Below are positions 1 to 5,662 of a stretch of DNA of 7,638 bases, one piece after another. Position numbers and translations under genes: made by a program. Numbering within the stretch: the stretch's first letter is position 1; each line of letters opens with the position of its first letter. Origin of the DNA: an uncultured Collinsella sp. Lineage in GTDB: Bacteria > Actinomycetota > Coriobacteriia > Coriobacteriales > Coriobacteriaceae. The notes under the pieces were generated by a model. It did no database searches. It was given only the letters and a program-made list of their open reading frames with translations, and was not told where the DNA came from. The DNA lies in NCBI GenBank assembly GCA_905197585.1, contig CAJJZO010000082.1:1-7638 (forward strand), in the 5' to 3' direction.

Positions 1-954
1 GCCAAAGTGCTTGGAGAGCATGTTCTGGAATTCGGGCATCTTGCTGGCATCGGAGAGGAAAGCGGGTACCGTGGCACCGTCCCAGTCGCCGCCGAGCGCG
101 ATGACATCTTCGCCGCCCAGGTCGAGCCAGTGCTCGATATGTGCCGCCAGCTGGTCGAAGGTGACGTCTGCGGCGGTCTTGTCGGTTGCGTCGTTGGAAA
201 GGAACTCGCTGCAGTAGTTGAGGCCGACGATACCGCCCATGTCGCGAATGGTGCGGAACTGGTCGTCGGTGAGGTTGCGCTTGACGCCGCAAACCGCACG
301 GGAGTTGGAGTGGCTTGCGACGAAGGGGCGCGTGGCGTGGGCGACAACCTCGTCAAAGCACTCATCGTTGAGGTGGGAGACGTCGAGTACCATGCCGGCG
401 TGCTCCATCTGCGTAAGTGCCTCGATGCCGGCGGCGGTGAGGCCGGCGTGGGTGTCGTGGCCGCTCGCGAGCGGTCCCTGCGCGTTCCAGCTGAGTGATG
501 ACATGAGCACGCCCAAGCTCTTGAGCACCTCGATCAGCGCGGGGTCCTCGGCAAAGAACGTGGCGTTTTCGATGGTGTGGATGCAGGCGACCTTGCCGTC
601 CTTGAGCGCGGGGCGAATGTCTGCGGCGCTGCGTACGTTGACCATGCGGTCGTGGTTGAGCGTTGCCTGGCCGCTCATATGCGCCATGATCTGCGCCTGG
701 AAGCGCGCGGCGTGGGCGGCGGGAATCTCATCGGGGACAAACGTGGCGAAGCACTGTGCCCATGGCGTGTTGCCGATCTTTGCGAGCGAGATGGCGCAGG
801 CGTTGCCCTCGATGAGGTCGAAATCTTGCGGATGCGTTTCGTCGCCGGGGAAATAACCGTCGGTGCCGGCGGTAAAGCGCAGGTCGAGATCGAGCGTGGC
901 CCAGCCGATGCGGTCGGCGGTGTCGCAGTGTAGGTCAAATACGGGATATGCCAT
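1..954 (-). CDS. M19-family (renal-type) dipeptidase, C-terminus off the left edge
   Basis: This is a zinc-dependent membrane-dipeptidase family (peptidase M19) enzyme, which hydrolyses dipeptides; the 318 visible residues lack a signal peptide, so it is probably cytosolic. Visible family residues: the HxD metal pair H9/D11 (HCDTAD), the bridging glutamate E129 (IHTIEN), H194 in DVSH, H215 in ASHSNSR, the substrate arginine R226 in KRNLTDDQ, and the aspartate region GGDWDG near residues 288-293. All expected metal ligands are therefore present. M19 proteins are usually about 320-400 residues, so only a short C-terminal part is missing. The ATG at 954 is preceded by a GGAGG at 959-963 with a 4-base spacer, which fixes the start. 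It is divergent from the FKBP gene and shares a 120-base intergenic region with it. Substrate is not predictable beyond dipeptides; some family members act on D-amino-acid-containing or cysteinyl-glycine dipeptides. Confidence 0.93.
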   Translation of the reverse strand, partial: MAYPVFDLHCDTADRIGWATLDLDLRFTAGTDGYFPGDETHPQDFDLIEGNACAISLAKIGNTPWAQCFATFVPDEIPAAHAARFQAQIMAHMSGQATLNHDRMVNVRSAADIRPALKDGKVACIHTIENATFFAEDPALIEVLKSLGVLMSSLSWNAQGPLASGHDTHAGLTAAGIEALTQMEHAGMVLDVSHLNDECFDEVVAHATRPFVASHSNSRAVCGVKRNLTDDQFRTIRDMGGIVGLNYCSEFLSNDATDKTAADVTFDQLAAHIEHWLDLGGEDVIALGGDWDGATVPAFLSDASKMPEFQNMLSKHFG

Positions 955-1074
955 GGTTCCTCCGGTTGCAGCGTTTCTTTGCAAACTGTCTTTGAATTGT
1001 ATGACTAGGGTATAGTTAGCGCCATATGTTCACGGCGGCCCGCGTTGTGCGCCGCCCTTATCACGGAGGTTACC
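955..1074. promoter_or_regulatory. Divergent promoter region, dipeptidase / slyD-type FKBP
   Basis: AT-richer gap between two divergent genes. On the plus strand TATAGT at 1011-1016 is a plausible -10, but no good -35 sits 16-18 bases upstream (TTGAAT at 992-997 is only 13 bases away). On the minus strand TACAAT (reverse of 996-1001) is a plausible -10 for the dipeptidase, again with a poor -35. Between the plus -10 and the FKBP ribosome site, GGCGGC (1034-1039) and GCCGCC (1051-1056) can form a 6-bp GC hairpin in the 5' leader. The -10 calls are by eye. Confidence 0.35.
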
Positions 1075-1503
1075 ATGTCCAACCAGGGCAAGAAGGTCAA
1101 GACCCATTATCGTGGCACGCTCGATGACGGCACGCAGTTCGATAGCTCCTACGATCGCGGCGAGCCGCTGGAGTTCACCTGCGGCGCCGGCCAGATGATC
1201 AAGGGCTTCGACGCCGCTGTTGTCGACATGCAGGTGGGCGAGAAGAAGACCGTGCACATTCCTGCTGCCGATGCCTACGGCGAGCACAATCCCGAGATGG
1301 TTCTGACCTTCCCGGCCGAGCAGGTTCCCAACATCGAGCAGATCGAGAAGGGCATGAAGCTCTTCCTGTCCACGCCGAGCGGTATGCCCGTCCCCGCCGT
1401 GGTCATCGACGTGACGCCCGAGGCCGTGACGCTCGACGCCAACCACGAGCTGGCCGGCAAGGATCTCAACTTTGATATCGAGCTCGTCGAGGTCGAGGGT
1501 TAG
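1075..1503 (+). CDS. slyD: SlyD-type FKBP peptidyl-prolyl cis-trans isomerase
   Basis: A 142-residue FKBP of the SlyD/bacterial two-domain type, catalysing prolyl isomerisation with chaperone activity in the cytoplasm. The FKBP half is residues 1-69 plus about 120-140: THYRGTLDDGTQFDSS, the GQMIKGFDAA motif (about 39-48), VGEKKTV and DAYGE (66-70), with the strand LNFDIELVEV at the end. Residues about 70-120 form the insert-in-flap domain, including GMPVPAVV and NHELAGKDL, which is diagnostic of SlyD. Unlike E. coli SlyD there is no His/Cys-rich metal-binding tail; the protein stops directly after the last FKBP strand. The ATG at 1075 has GGAGG at 1065-1069; an in-frame TTG at 1045 would read through the ribosome site and is rejected. 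It is followed three bases later by a UreE-like gene, hinting at a shared nickel-related role, which is inference. Confidence 0.93.
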   Translation: MSNQGKKVKTHYRGTLDDGTQFDSSYDRGEPLEFTCGAGQMIKGFDAAVVDMQVGEKKTVHIPAADAYGEHNPEMVLTFPAEQVPNIEQIEKGMKLFLSTPSGMPVPAVVIDVTPEAVTLDANHELAGKDLNFDIELVEVEG

Positions 1504-1506
1504 GCT

Positions 1507-2085
1507 ATGCCTGCAAATCTGGTTTCGACAGCGTGCCTCGGAAATCTCAACGACCCGTCCTATGAGCTTTTGCTTCGCCGGGAGCTGGGCGGTGTCTTTG
1601 AGGTCGATGATCTGCTGCTCGATTGGGACCAGGCTGATGTATGCGCATTTGTGGGCGTGACGGAGCTGGGGCGCACGGTCGATGTTCGGCTGGATGCTGC
1701 CGACGGCGGTCGTCTTGCCGATGGCGACGTGCTCGCCATTGACCGTTCGGGTGTGGTGCCCGTGGCGGTTGTCGTGCGCCTGCGCAGCGCCGAGGTCTAT
1801 TTGGTCGAAGTCGACCGCATGGATCCGATTGCGCTCGCGCATGCGTGCTGGGAGATCGGCAACATGCATGCGCCGCTCTTCCGGGGCGACTCGGACGAGC
1901 ATACCGTGCGCATGTATACGCCGGTGCAGCCTGTTTTGGGCCGCATGCTCCGGGGTATCGAGGGTGTTCGGCTCTCGGTGGTTACCCGTGAACTCGATAC
2001 GGACCGGCGCTTTGCGTCGAGTGCGGCGGAGGTCGTCGTTAGCATGGCTCCGGACTTTACCATCGTAAAAAAGACGCGCGGCTAA
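1507..2085 (+). CDS. ureE: UreE-like nickel metallochaperone (orphan, no urease genes adjacent)
   Basis: A 192-residue protein that I recognise as UreE-like. UreE delivers nickel to urease and works as a dimer with an N-terminal peptide-binding domain and a C-terminal metal-binding domain. Supporting residues: LGNLNDP near the N-terminus, GGRLADGDVLAIDRSGVV (about 67-83) typical of the N-terminal domain, then HACWEIGNMHAPLFRG (112-127), which matches the UreE segment EIGNRHxxL. H121 is the equivalent of the conserved nickel-ligand His at the dimer interface. The segment after it (TPVQPVLGRML, VTRELD, ending SMAPDFTIVKK) resembles Helicobacter-type UreE as I recall it. The C-terminus has no His-rich tail, and I see no clear second C-terminal histidine. 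A GAGGG at 1495-1499, inside the end of slyD, serves as ribosome site, so the two genes are likely translationally coupled. No ureABC, ureF, ureG or ureD lies in the window. The client could be a urease elsewhere, a NiFe hydrogenase or another nickel enzyme. Confidence 0.8.
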   Translation: MPANLVSTACLGNLNDPSYELLLRRELGGVFEVDDLLLDWDQADVCAFVGVTELGRTVDVRLDAADGGRLADGDVLAIDRSGVVPVAVVVRLRSAEVYLVEVDRMDPIALAHACWEIGNMHAPLFRGDSDEHTVRMYTPVQPVLGRMLRGIEGVRLSVVTRELDTDRRFASSAAEVVVSMAPDFTIVKKTRG

Positions 2086-2093
2086 GCGCGCGT
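2067..2093 (-). terminator. Intrinsic-terminator-like hairpin pointing leftward, at the end of ureE
   Basis: ACGCGCG (2074-2080) and CGCGCGT (2087-2093) form a perfect 7-bp GC stem with a 6-base loop that contains the ureE stop codon. Read on the minus strand the stem is followed by C and then six T (complement of 2067-2072), the classical Rho-independent layout. On the plus strand there is no T tract after it. It would therefore stop transcription running leftward, antisense to ureE and slyD, rather than end the ureE message. The A tract also encodes the Lys-Lys pair of UreE, so coincidence is possible. Confidence 0.45.
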
Positions 2094-2097
2094 ATGC

Positions 2098-2140
2098 GCA
2101 AGACGGGCTTTGAGGGGCGACCAATCAAGGTCCGTCTTGC
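2098..2140 (+). repeat. Strong 16-bp hairpin between ureE and the HAD gene
   Basis: GCAAGACGG (2098-2106) and CCGTCTTGC (2132-2140) are perfect inverted repeats. The pairing continues inward to 2113/2125, giving 16 consecutive pairs in RNA with only two G-U wobbles, and an 11-base loop (2114-2124). No U tract follows, so it is not a standard terminator; the sequence runs straight into TAGGAGG. It may be an mRNA-stability or processing element, or a leader structure that tunes translation of the HAD gene. Confidence 0.6.
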
Positions 2141-2167
2141 TGTTGATAGGAGGCTTTGGGGAAGCGT

Positions 2168-2965
2168 ATGGGTCTTGAGGGAATCAAGTTGATTGCATGC
2201 GATTTGGACGGCACGTTGCTGCACCCGGGGGAGCGCGAGCCGCGTTCCGAGGCCTTTGAGCTTATCGATGAGCTGCATCGTCGCGGTATCGTGTTTATGC
2301 CGGCGAGCGGCCGTCAATATGCGAGCTTACGCTATCTGTTTGCCCCGGTGGCCGATGAGCTCGCCTATGTATGCGAAAACGGAGCCCTGGTGATGAGCGA
2401 GGGGCGTGCCGTTGTCAAGCGTTCCATGGAGCGTGGCCTTGCTATGGATATCGCGAATGCCGTGGTTGCGTATCCCCATGCCGACGTGACCCTTTCATGT
2501 GAGGGACACCTCTACACCATGAGCGGCAACGATGTGTTCGTCGATCATTTGCGCTATGAGGTCCACTGCGATGTGGCGGTGGTCGACCGCCCCAAGGACA
2601 TCGACGAGGACGTCATTAAGATTGCCTTCCAGACGCCCGAGGTGGATCAGCCAGCGGCGCTGGAGCATTTTGAGCGCCTCTTTAGCGACCGTGTCGACGT
2701 GATGACGTCGGGAACCGAATGGACGGACTTTATCGGTTTCGGTTCGGGCAAGGGCGCCGCGCTTGCCGATTACGGTCGTGCCCTGGGGATTTCGCCCGAT
2801 GAGATGATGGCGTTTGGCGACAATGAGAACGATCGCGACATGCTCAACGTCGTGGGCCATCCCTATCTGATGGAGAGCTGCAATCCCAGCATGCGTGGCA
2901 TCAACGACCGCGTTCGCTATGTGCGCACGGTCGAAGAAGAACTGTGCCGCCTGCTCGCCGAGTAG
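2168..2965 (+). CDS. Cof-type HAD-superfamily phosphatase
   Basis: A 265-residue HAD hydrolase of the Cof/IIB subfamily (YbiV/YidA-like), which dephosphorylates small phosphorylated metabolites such as sugar phosphates or cofactors in the cytoplasm. Motif I is DLDGTLL with nucleophile D12 and D14; motif II is the Ser of PASGR (S47); motif III is K195 in GSGKG; motif IV is GDNENDRDM with D218 and D222. The region between about residues 80 and 185 is the C2 cap. All catalytic residues are present. Start choice: ATG 2168 has GGGGA at 2158-2162 five bases away; the stronger GGAGG at 2149-2153 is 14 bases away and fits neither this ATG nor the in-frame TTG at 2156 well, so the first four residues are uncertain. 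It is the third gene of the slyD-ureE run, separated by an 82-base gap with hairpins, so co-transcription is not certain. The substrate cannot be named. Confidence 0.92.
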   Translation: MGLEGIKLIACDLDGTLLHPGEREPRSEAFELIDELHRRGIVFMPASGRQYASLRYLFAPVADELAYVCENGALVMSEGRAVVKRSMERGLAMDIANAVVAYPHADVTLSCEGHLYTMSGNDVFVDHLRYEVHCDVAVVDRPKDIDEDVIKIAFQTPEVDQPAALEHFERLFSDRVDVMTSGTEWTDFIGFGSGKGAALADYGRALGISPDEMMAFGDNENDRDMLNVVGHPYLMESCNPSMRGINDRVRYVRTVEEELCRLLAE

Positions 2966-3040
2966 GTTTTCGGGACATGCCTAGAAATGTGCTGCTTGCT
3001 GTAGCGGATGGGCAAGTAGATTTGCGGGCATGTCCCAAAC
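2966..3040. terminator. Structured element filling the gap between convergent HAD and perR genes
   Basis: The stop codons of the two convergent genes are 77 bases apart and almost all of it can fold on itself. GGGACATGCC (2972-2981) pairs perfectly with GGCATGTCCC (3027-3036). Outside it GTTT (2966-2969) pairs with AAAC (3037-3040) across a 2-base bulge. Inside, AAAT (2985-2988) pairs with ATTT (3020-3023), and CTGCTTGC (2992-2999) pairs with GCAAGTAG (3012-3019) around a 12-base loop. Neither strand has a T tract on its 3' side, so termination would not be classical Rho-independent; a bidirectional transcript-end stabiliser or a dispersed intergenic repeat are the alternatives. Confidence 0.55.
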
Positions 3041-3042
3041 AT

Positions 3043-3423
3043 CTACCGGCAGTCGGGGCAGAGACCCTCGAAGATGGTGTAGTGCGACGTGACGTGCCAG
3101 CCGATTTGCTCGGACGCTTTGGCGTCGAGCTGGGCATCGAAGGGGAGCGGTACGTCGATGACGCGGCTGCACGAGGTGCAGATGATATGCGCATGCGGCT
3201 CGATGGTGCGATCGAAGCGACTCCCGCCCGGCGTCTTGATCGAGAGGATTTCTCCGGCATCTGCCAAGAGATTGAGGTTGCGGTAGACCGTGCCGCGGCT
3301 GATCTTGTCATCCTGTTCGCGCACGGCGTTGTAGATCTCGTCGGCGGTGGGATGGTTATAGCTTTGGCGCACGGCGTCAAGAACCAGCTTTCGCTGCTTG
3401 GTATTCCTTCTTTGCACCGCCAT
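3043..3423 (-). CDS. perR: PerR-type Fur-family metalloregulator
   Basis: A 126-residue Fur-superfamily repressor. The N-terminal winged helix spans about residues 8-70 (HPTADEIYNAV, SRGTVYRNLNLL), followed by the dimerisation domain. Two CxxC pairs, C82/C85 (CTSC) and C122/C125 (CPDC), are the structural zinc site. Residues matching the regulatory metal site of Bacillus PerR are all present: H24 (helix start HPT), D71 (RFD), H77 and H79 (PHAH), and D90 (VID). The aspartate rather than glutamate at the last position favours PerR over Fur or Zur, so peroxide sensing by Fe- or Mn-bound protein is the likely role; this is inferred from the alignment made by eye. Start ATG 3423 has GAGG at 3432-3435 and a second GAGG closer in. 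It follows the acylphosphatase stop by 19 bases on the same strand. Confidence 0.9.
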   Translation of the reverse strand: MAVQRRNTKQRKLVLDAVRQSYNHPTADEIYNAVREQDDKISRGTVYRNLNLLADAGEILSIKTPGGSRFDRTIEPHAHIICTSCSRVIDVPLPFDAQLDAKASEQIGWHVTSHYTIFEGLCPDCR

Positions 3424-3442
3424 GCGCCTCGCCTCTTTTCTA

Positions 3443-3895
3443 TCAACGGTCGTAGGTAAATGATACCGTATTTAGCACACAATAATAATAATGAGGACTG
3501 AAACCGTCTTCATTGGCAAGTGGGGCTCGGGCCTGGGCATCTACGAGGCGAAAACGCGTTCCCATGCGCTCGTAGGAGGCATGAAGTGCCTCGAGATGAG
3601 ATAGGATGTTTGCCGGAGCTCCCTGTATCTCCATCTCGACTGAGCCGTCTTCCATGTTACGCACCCAGCCGGTGAGCGCGCGTGCCTGCGCGAGGTTGGT
3701 GTTGGTAAAGCGAAAGCCAACGCCCTGGACTTGCCCCGCCCAGCGCAGGAAATAGCGCAGGGGAGTGTCTTGAGTGGCCTCGTCGCTTGCGAGTACGGTA
3801 AGCCTGCGGCGCAGCTCGAGCTCGACGTTTGATGGTTTTTGAGGCTCTCGACTGCCGCCGGTGACGCTGGAGAAGCACGTATCGAAGAGGGCCAT
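3443..3895 (-). CDS. Acylphosphatase with extra N- and C-terminal segments
   Basis: A 150-residue protein with an acylphosphatase domain at about residues 46-125; the family hydrolyses carboxyl-phosphate bonds such as acetyl phosphate and 1,3-bisphosphoglycerate. The signature GQVQGVGFR (54-62) carries the phosphate-binding R62, and GWVRNMEDGSVE (76-87) carries the catalytic N80. Typical acylphosphatases are about 90 residues. Here about 45 residues precede the domain (ELELRRRLTVLASDEATQ looks helical) and about 25 follow it, including a Tyr-Tyr-Tyr-Cys run and an end rich in aromatic residues. Start ATG 3895 lies two bases after the stop of the oxidoreductase gene, with only a weak AGG-rich ribosome site, so translational coupling is likely. 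The domain assignment is firm; the function of the extensions is unknown, and the start could lie further in. Confidence 0.88.
   Translation of the reverse strand: MALFDTCFSSVTGGSREPQKPSNVELELRRRLTVLASDEATQDTPLRYFLRWAGQVQGVGFRFTNTNLAQARALTGWVRNMEDGSVEMEIQGAPANILSHLEALHASYERMGTRFRLVDAQARAPLANEDGFSPHYYYCVLNTVSFTYDR
3460..3488 (-). promoter_or_regulatory. Candidate perR promoter and PerR/Fur-like operator inside the end of the acylphosphatase gene
   Basis: On the minus strand TTATTA (complement of 3483-3488) and TATCAT (complement of 3460-3465) are 17 bases apart and suit a sigma-70 promoter, with start of transcription about 30 bases before the perR ATG. The AT-rich run at 3481-3492 is four AAT trinucleotides in tandem on the plus strand and resembles the repeated NATWAT hexamers of Fur boxes or a degenerate PerR box. 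It overlaps the -35, so PerR autorepression is possible. The same bases encode three consecutive tyrosines of the upstream protein. Confidence 0.35.
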
Positions 3896-3897
3896 CG

Positions 3898-5004
3898 CTA
3901 TGCCTGCCTGCCTGCGTCGGCCGGGAAGGTTATGCCGGCCTGCTGGCGCACGGCATCCATGATGCACAGTGAGACGAGTGTGACATCGCGGTAGTGGCCA
4001 AGCTCGTGGCGTCCCGCCGGGGTCTCCCAAATCTCTTCCTTAACGTTATCGATGCCGTCGATGGCGGTGATAAAGTCTGTGAGTTCGTATTCCATAGTGT
4101 TGTTCGATTTGGGCAGGTCGAGCACGCGGCCGTTCTCGTCCTGTTCGCGCGGTGCCTCGGTCGCCGAGCCGCGTACGACGTCGCCGCGATAGTCGATGCG
4201 GACGTTGCGGGGCGTGGACAGATGGTCGATCTGGATAGTGCCACGCTCGCCTTCTATCTGCGAGGGCAGCAGGTCATTCGTAATTTTGGAGTGCGCGAGC
4301 TCGACGGAGATGCGGCCACCGCCGTAGCTGGCGAGGATGGAACCGCAGCCGTCGATGGGGCCGTGCGTGAGCTGTCGCGTGGTGGGGTCGAGCAGAGTAG
4401 TCATGCTCGTAAGGCCGGAGGGCATGCCGAAAATCTCGACCATGGGCTCGACGGTGTAGACGCCAATGTCCATGAGGGAACCCGATGCCATATTGCAGTC
4501 GAAGATATTGGTGGCGCGTCCCGCGAGAATCTCGTTGTAGCGCGAGGAATACTTGCCAAAGCGCAATGAGGCGCGGCGGATGGGGGCGATCTCGCCCAGG
4601 GCGTCCTCGATGGCGTGGAAGGCGGGATCGTGGAGGGGACGCATGGCCTCGAGGGCCACGACACCTGCTGCCTCGGCAGCGCGGAAGACTTCCAGCGCCT
4701 GCGCTTCGGTGGCGCAGAAGGGTTTCTCGACGATGACGTGCTTGCCACCGGCGATGCAGGCAAGGGCCTGCTCGTAGTGAAGTGCGTTAGGGCTGCCGAT
4801 ATAGACGGCGTCGACGTCGACGGCTGCCGCAAGCTCATCGAGTGACGTAAAGTTTCGCTCGCCACCGCGCTCGGCGGTAAAGGCAGTACCGCGATTGGCG
4901 TCGCGTGAAAGCGTGCCCACAAACGCGGCTTGGTCGTTGGCGTTGACGACTTGGATAAAGTCGTCGGTGATCATGGATGTGCCGATGGTCGCGATGCGCA
5001 GCAT
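3898..5004 (-). CDS. Gfo/Idh/MocA-family NAD(P)-dependent oxidoreductase
   Basis: A 368-residue oxidoreductase. The N-terminal Rossmann fold (about 1-120) includes the conserved VYIGSPNALH (67-76) and the active-site EKPF with K94. The C-terminal domain carries GSLMDIGVYTVEP (175-187), where D179 and Y183 lie at the family's catalytic helix. Such enzymes oxidise or reduce sugars, inositols or related polyols. The dinucleotide loop reads IGTSMITDDF rather than the usual GxGxxG, with G8 the only glycine; this variant also occurs in some members annotated as putative dehydrogenases. The ATG at 5004 has a GGGGG ribosome site at 5009-5013. It sits 73 bases after rnhA and two bases before the acylphosphatase gene. 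The substrate cannot be assigned from sequence or neighbours, which include no sugar transporter. Confidence 0.92.
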   Translation of the reverse strand: MLRIATIGTSMITDDFIQVVNANDQAAFVGTLSRDANRGTAFTAERGGERNFTSLDELAAAVDVDAVYIGSPNALHYEQALACIAGGKHVIVEKPFCATEAQALEVFRAAEAAGVVALEAMRPLHDPAFHAIEDALGEIAPIRRASLRFGKYSSRYNEILAGRATNIFDCNMASGSLMDIGVYTVEPMVEIFGMPSGLTSMTTLLDPTTRQLTHGPIDGCGSILASYGGGRISVELAHSKITNDLLPSQIEGERGTIQIDHLSTPRNVRIDYRGDVVRGSATEAPREQDENGRVLDLPKSNNTMEYELTDFITAIDGIDNVKEEIWETPAGRHELGHYRDVTLVSLCIMDAVRQQAGITFPADAGRQA

Positions 5005-5077
5005 ACGTCCCCCTTGCGTTGTTTGGTCTACAGGATGAGTGTAGCGCGTGGGGATATAAAGCTGCGCGAAAACGCTA

Positions 5078-5563
5078 TTACAGGTCGCTCTCGTTAAAGC
5101 CGGTATCGATATCGAGGTTGCTGCCGTCGGCCGCCGTGGTGGCGAGCTCATCGCAGCGCTCGTTGAGCTCGTGGCCGGCGTGACCCTTAACCCAGATGAA
5201 CTCAACCTTGTGCTTGCTTTTGGCGGTGAGTAGGCGCTCCCACAGGTCGCGGTTCTTGACGGGCTGCTTGTTGGCGGTTTTCCATCCGCGCTTTTTCCAG
5301 CCGTCGATCCAGTGTTTATTGAAAGCGTTGACGACGTACTGCGAATCGGAATGGACCTCGACCTCGCAGGGGCGGTTAAGTGCCTCGAGCGCCACGATGA
5401 CCGCCATGAGCTCCATGCGGTTGTTGGTGGTCTTGGCGTAGCCGCGCGAAAGCTCGGAGGTGAAGGTCTTGCCGGCGGGGTTGGTGTATTTGAGTACGGC
5501 GCCGTAGCCGCCGCGTCCCGGATTTGATCGGGCCGAGCCGTCGGTATAGATGATGACCTTCAC
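5078..5563 (-). CDS. rnhA: Ribonuclease HI
   Basis: A 161-residue RNase HI, which cleaves the RNA strand of RNA-DNA hybrids during removal of primers and R-loops. Catalytic residues are all present: D8 in [12 protein letters not shown]51 in [10 protein letters not shown]73 in VHSDSQYV, and D138 in NERCDELA; H128 in KGHAGH is the flexible-loop histidine. The basic handle [20 protein letters not shown] (89-108) is the type found in E. coli RNase HI. The chosen start is GTG 5563, preceded by AAAGGAAG (5567-5574 on the reverse strand), giving the normal family N-terminus; an upstream in-frame ATG at 5614 would add 17 unconserved residues. A TACAAT (complement of 5602-5607) upstream is a possible -10. 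It lies between lysR and the oxidoreductase gene. Confidence 0.95.
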   Translation of the reverse strand: MKVIIYTDGSARSNPGRGGYGAVLKYTNPAGKTFTSELSRGYAKTTNNRMELMAVIVALEALNRPCEVEVHSDSQYVVNAFNKHWIDGWKKRGWKTANKQPVKNRDLWERLLTAKSKHKVEFIWVKGHAGHELNERCDELATTAADGSNLDIDTGFNESDL

Positions 5564-5662
5564 GGGCTTCCTTTCGTTGGGTACGTTTCGTGTGAGTGAC
5601 CATTGTAGCGCCATGCCCGCCGGGGGCTAGCAATCTACGATTTCTACCCCGTCTTCCGACAG
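5564..5662 (-). promoter_or_regulatory. lysR-rnhA intergenic gap with weak rnhA promoter
   Basis: The 99-base gap holds TACAAT (complement of 5602-5607) as a -10 candidate for rnhA, without a recognisable -35. A short GC inverted repeat, GCCC and GGGC, near 5615-5628 is the only hairpin I see and has no T tract, so no clear terminator closes lysR. Confidence 0.3.

Noticed and set aside
7..856. Plus-strand open frames opposite the dipeptidase
   Set aside because: The minus-strand frame carries every M19 metal ligand; the plus frames are shadows.
1030..2124. A 364-codon open frame on the minus strand across slyD and ureE
   Set aside because: Both genes on the plus strand are recognisable families with good ribosome sites; the antisense product is His/Arg/Leu-rich and resembles no protein.
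2156..2167. TTG at 2156 as start of the HAD gene
   Set aside because: GGAGG would be only two bases away, too close; ATG 2168 starts just before the HAD core and has GGGGA at normal distance.
3994..4569. A 191-codon plus-strand frame opposite the oxidoreductase
   Set aside because: Antisense shadow of a well-conserved Gfo/Idh/MocA gene; no ribosome site.
5028..5044. CTACA/TGTAG inverted repeat before the oxidoreductase gene as an operator
   Set aside because: Only five base pairs; expected by chance in a window of this size.
5564..5614. Upstream ATG at 5614 as the rnhA start
   Set aside because: It adds 17 unconserved residues and bypasses the AAAGGAAG site, while GTG 5563 gives the standard RNase HI N-terminus.
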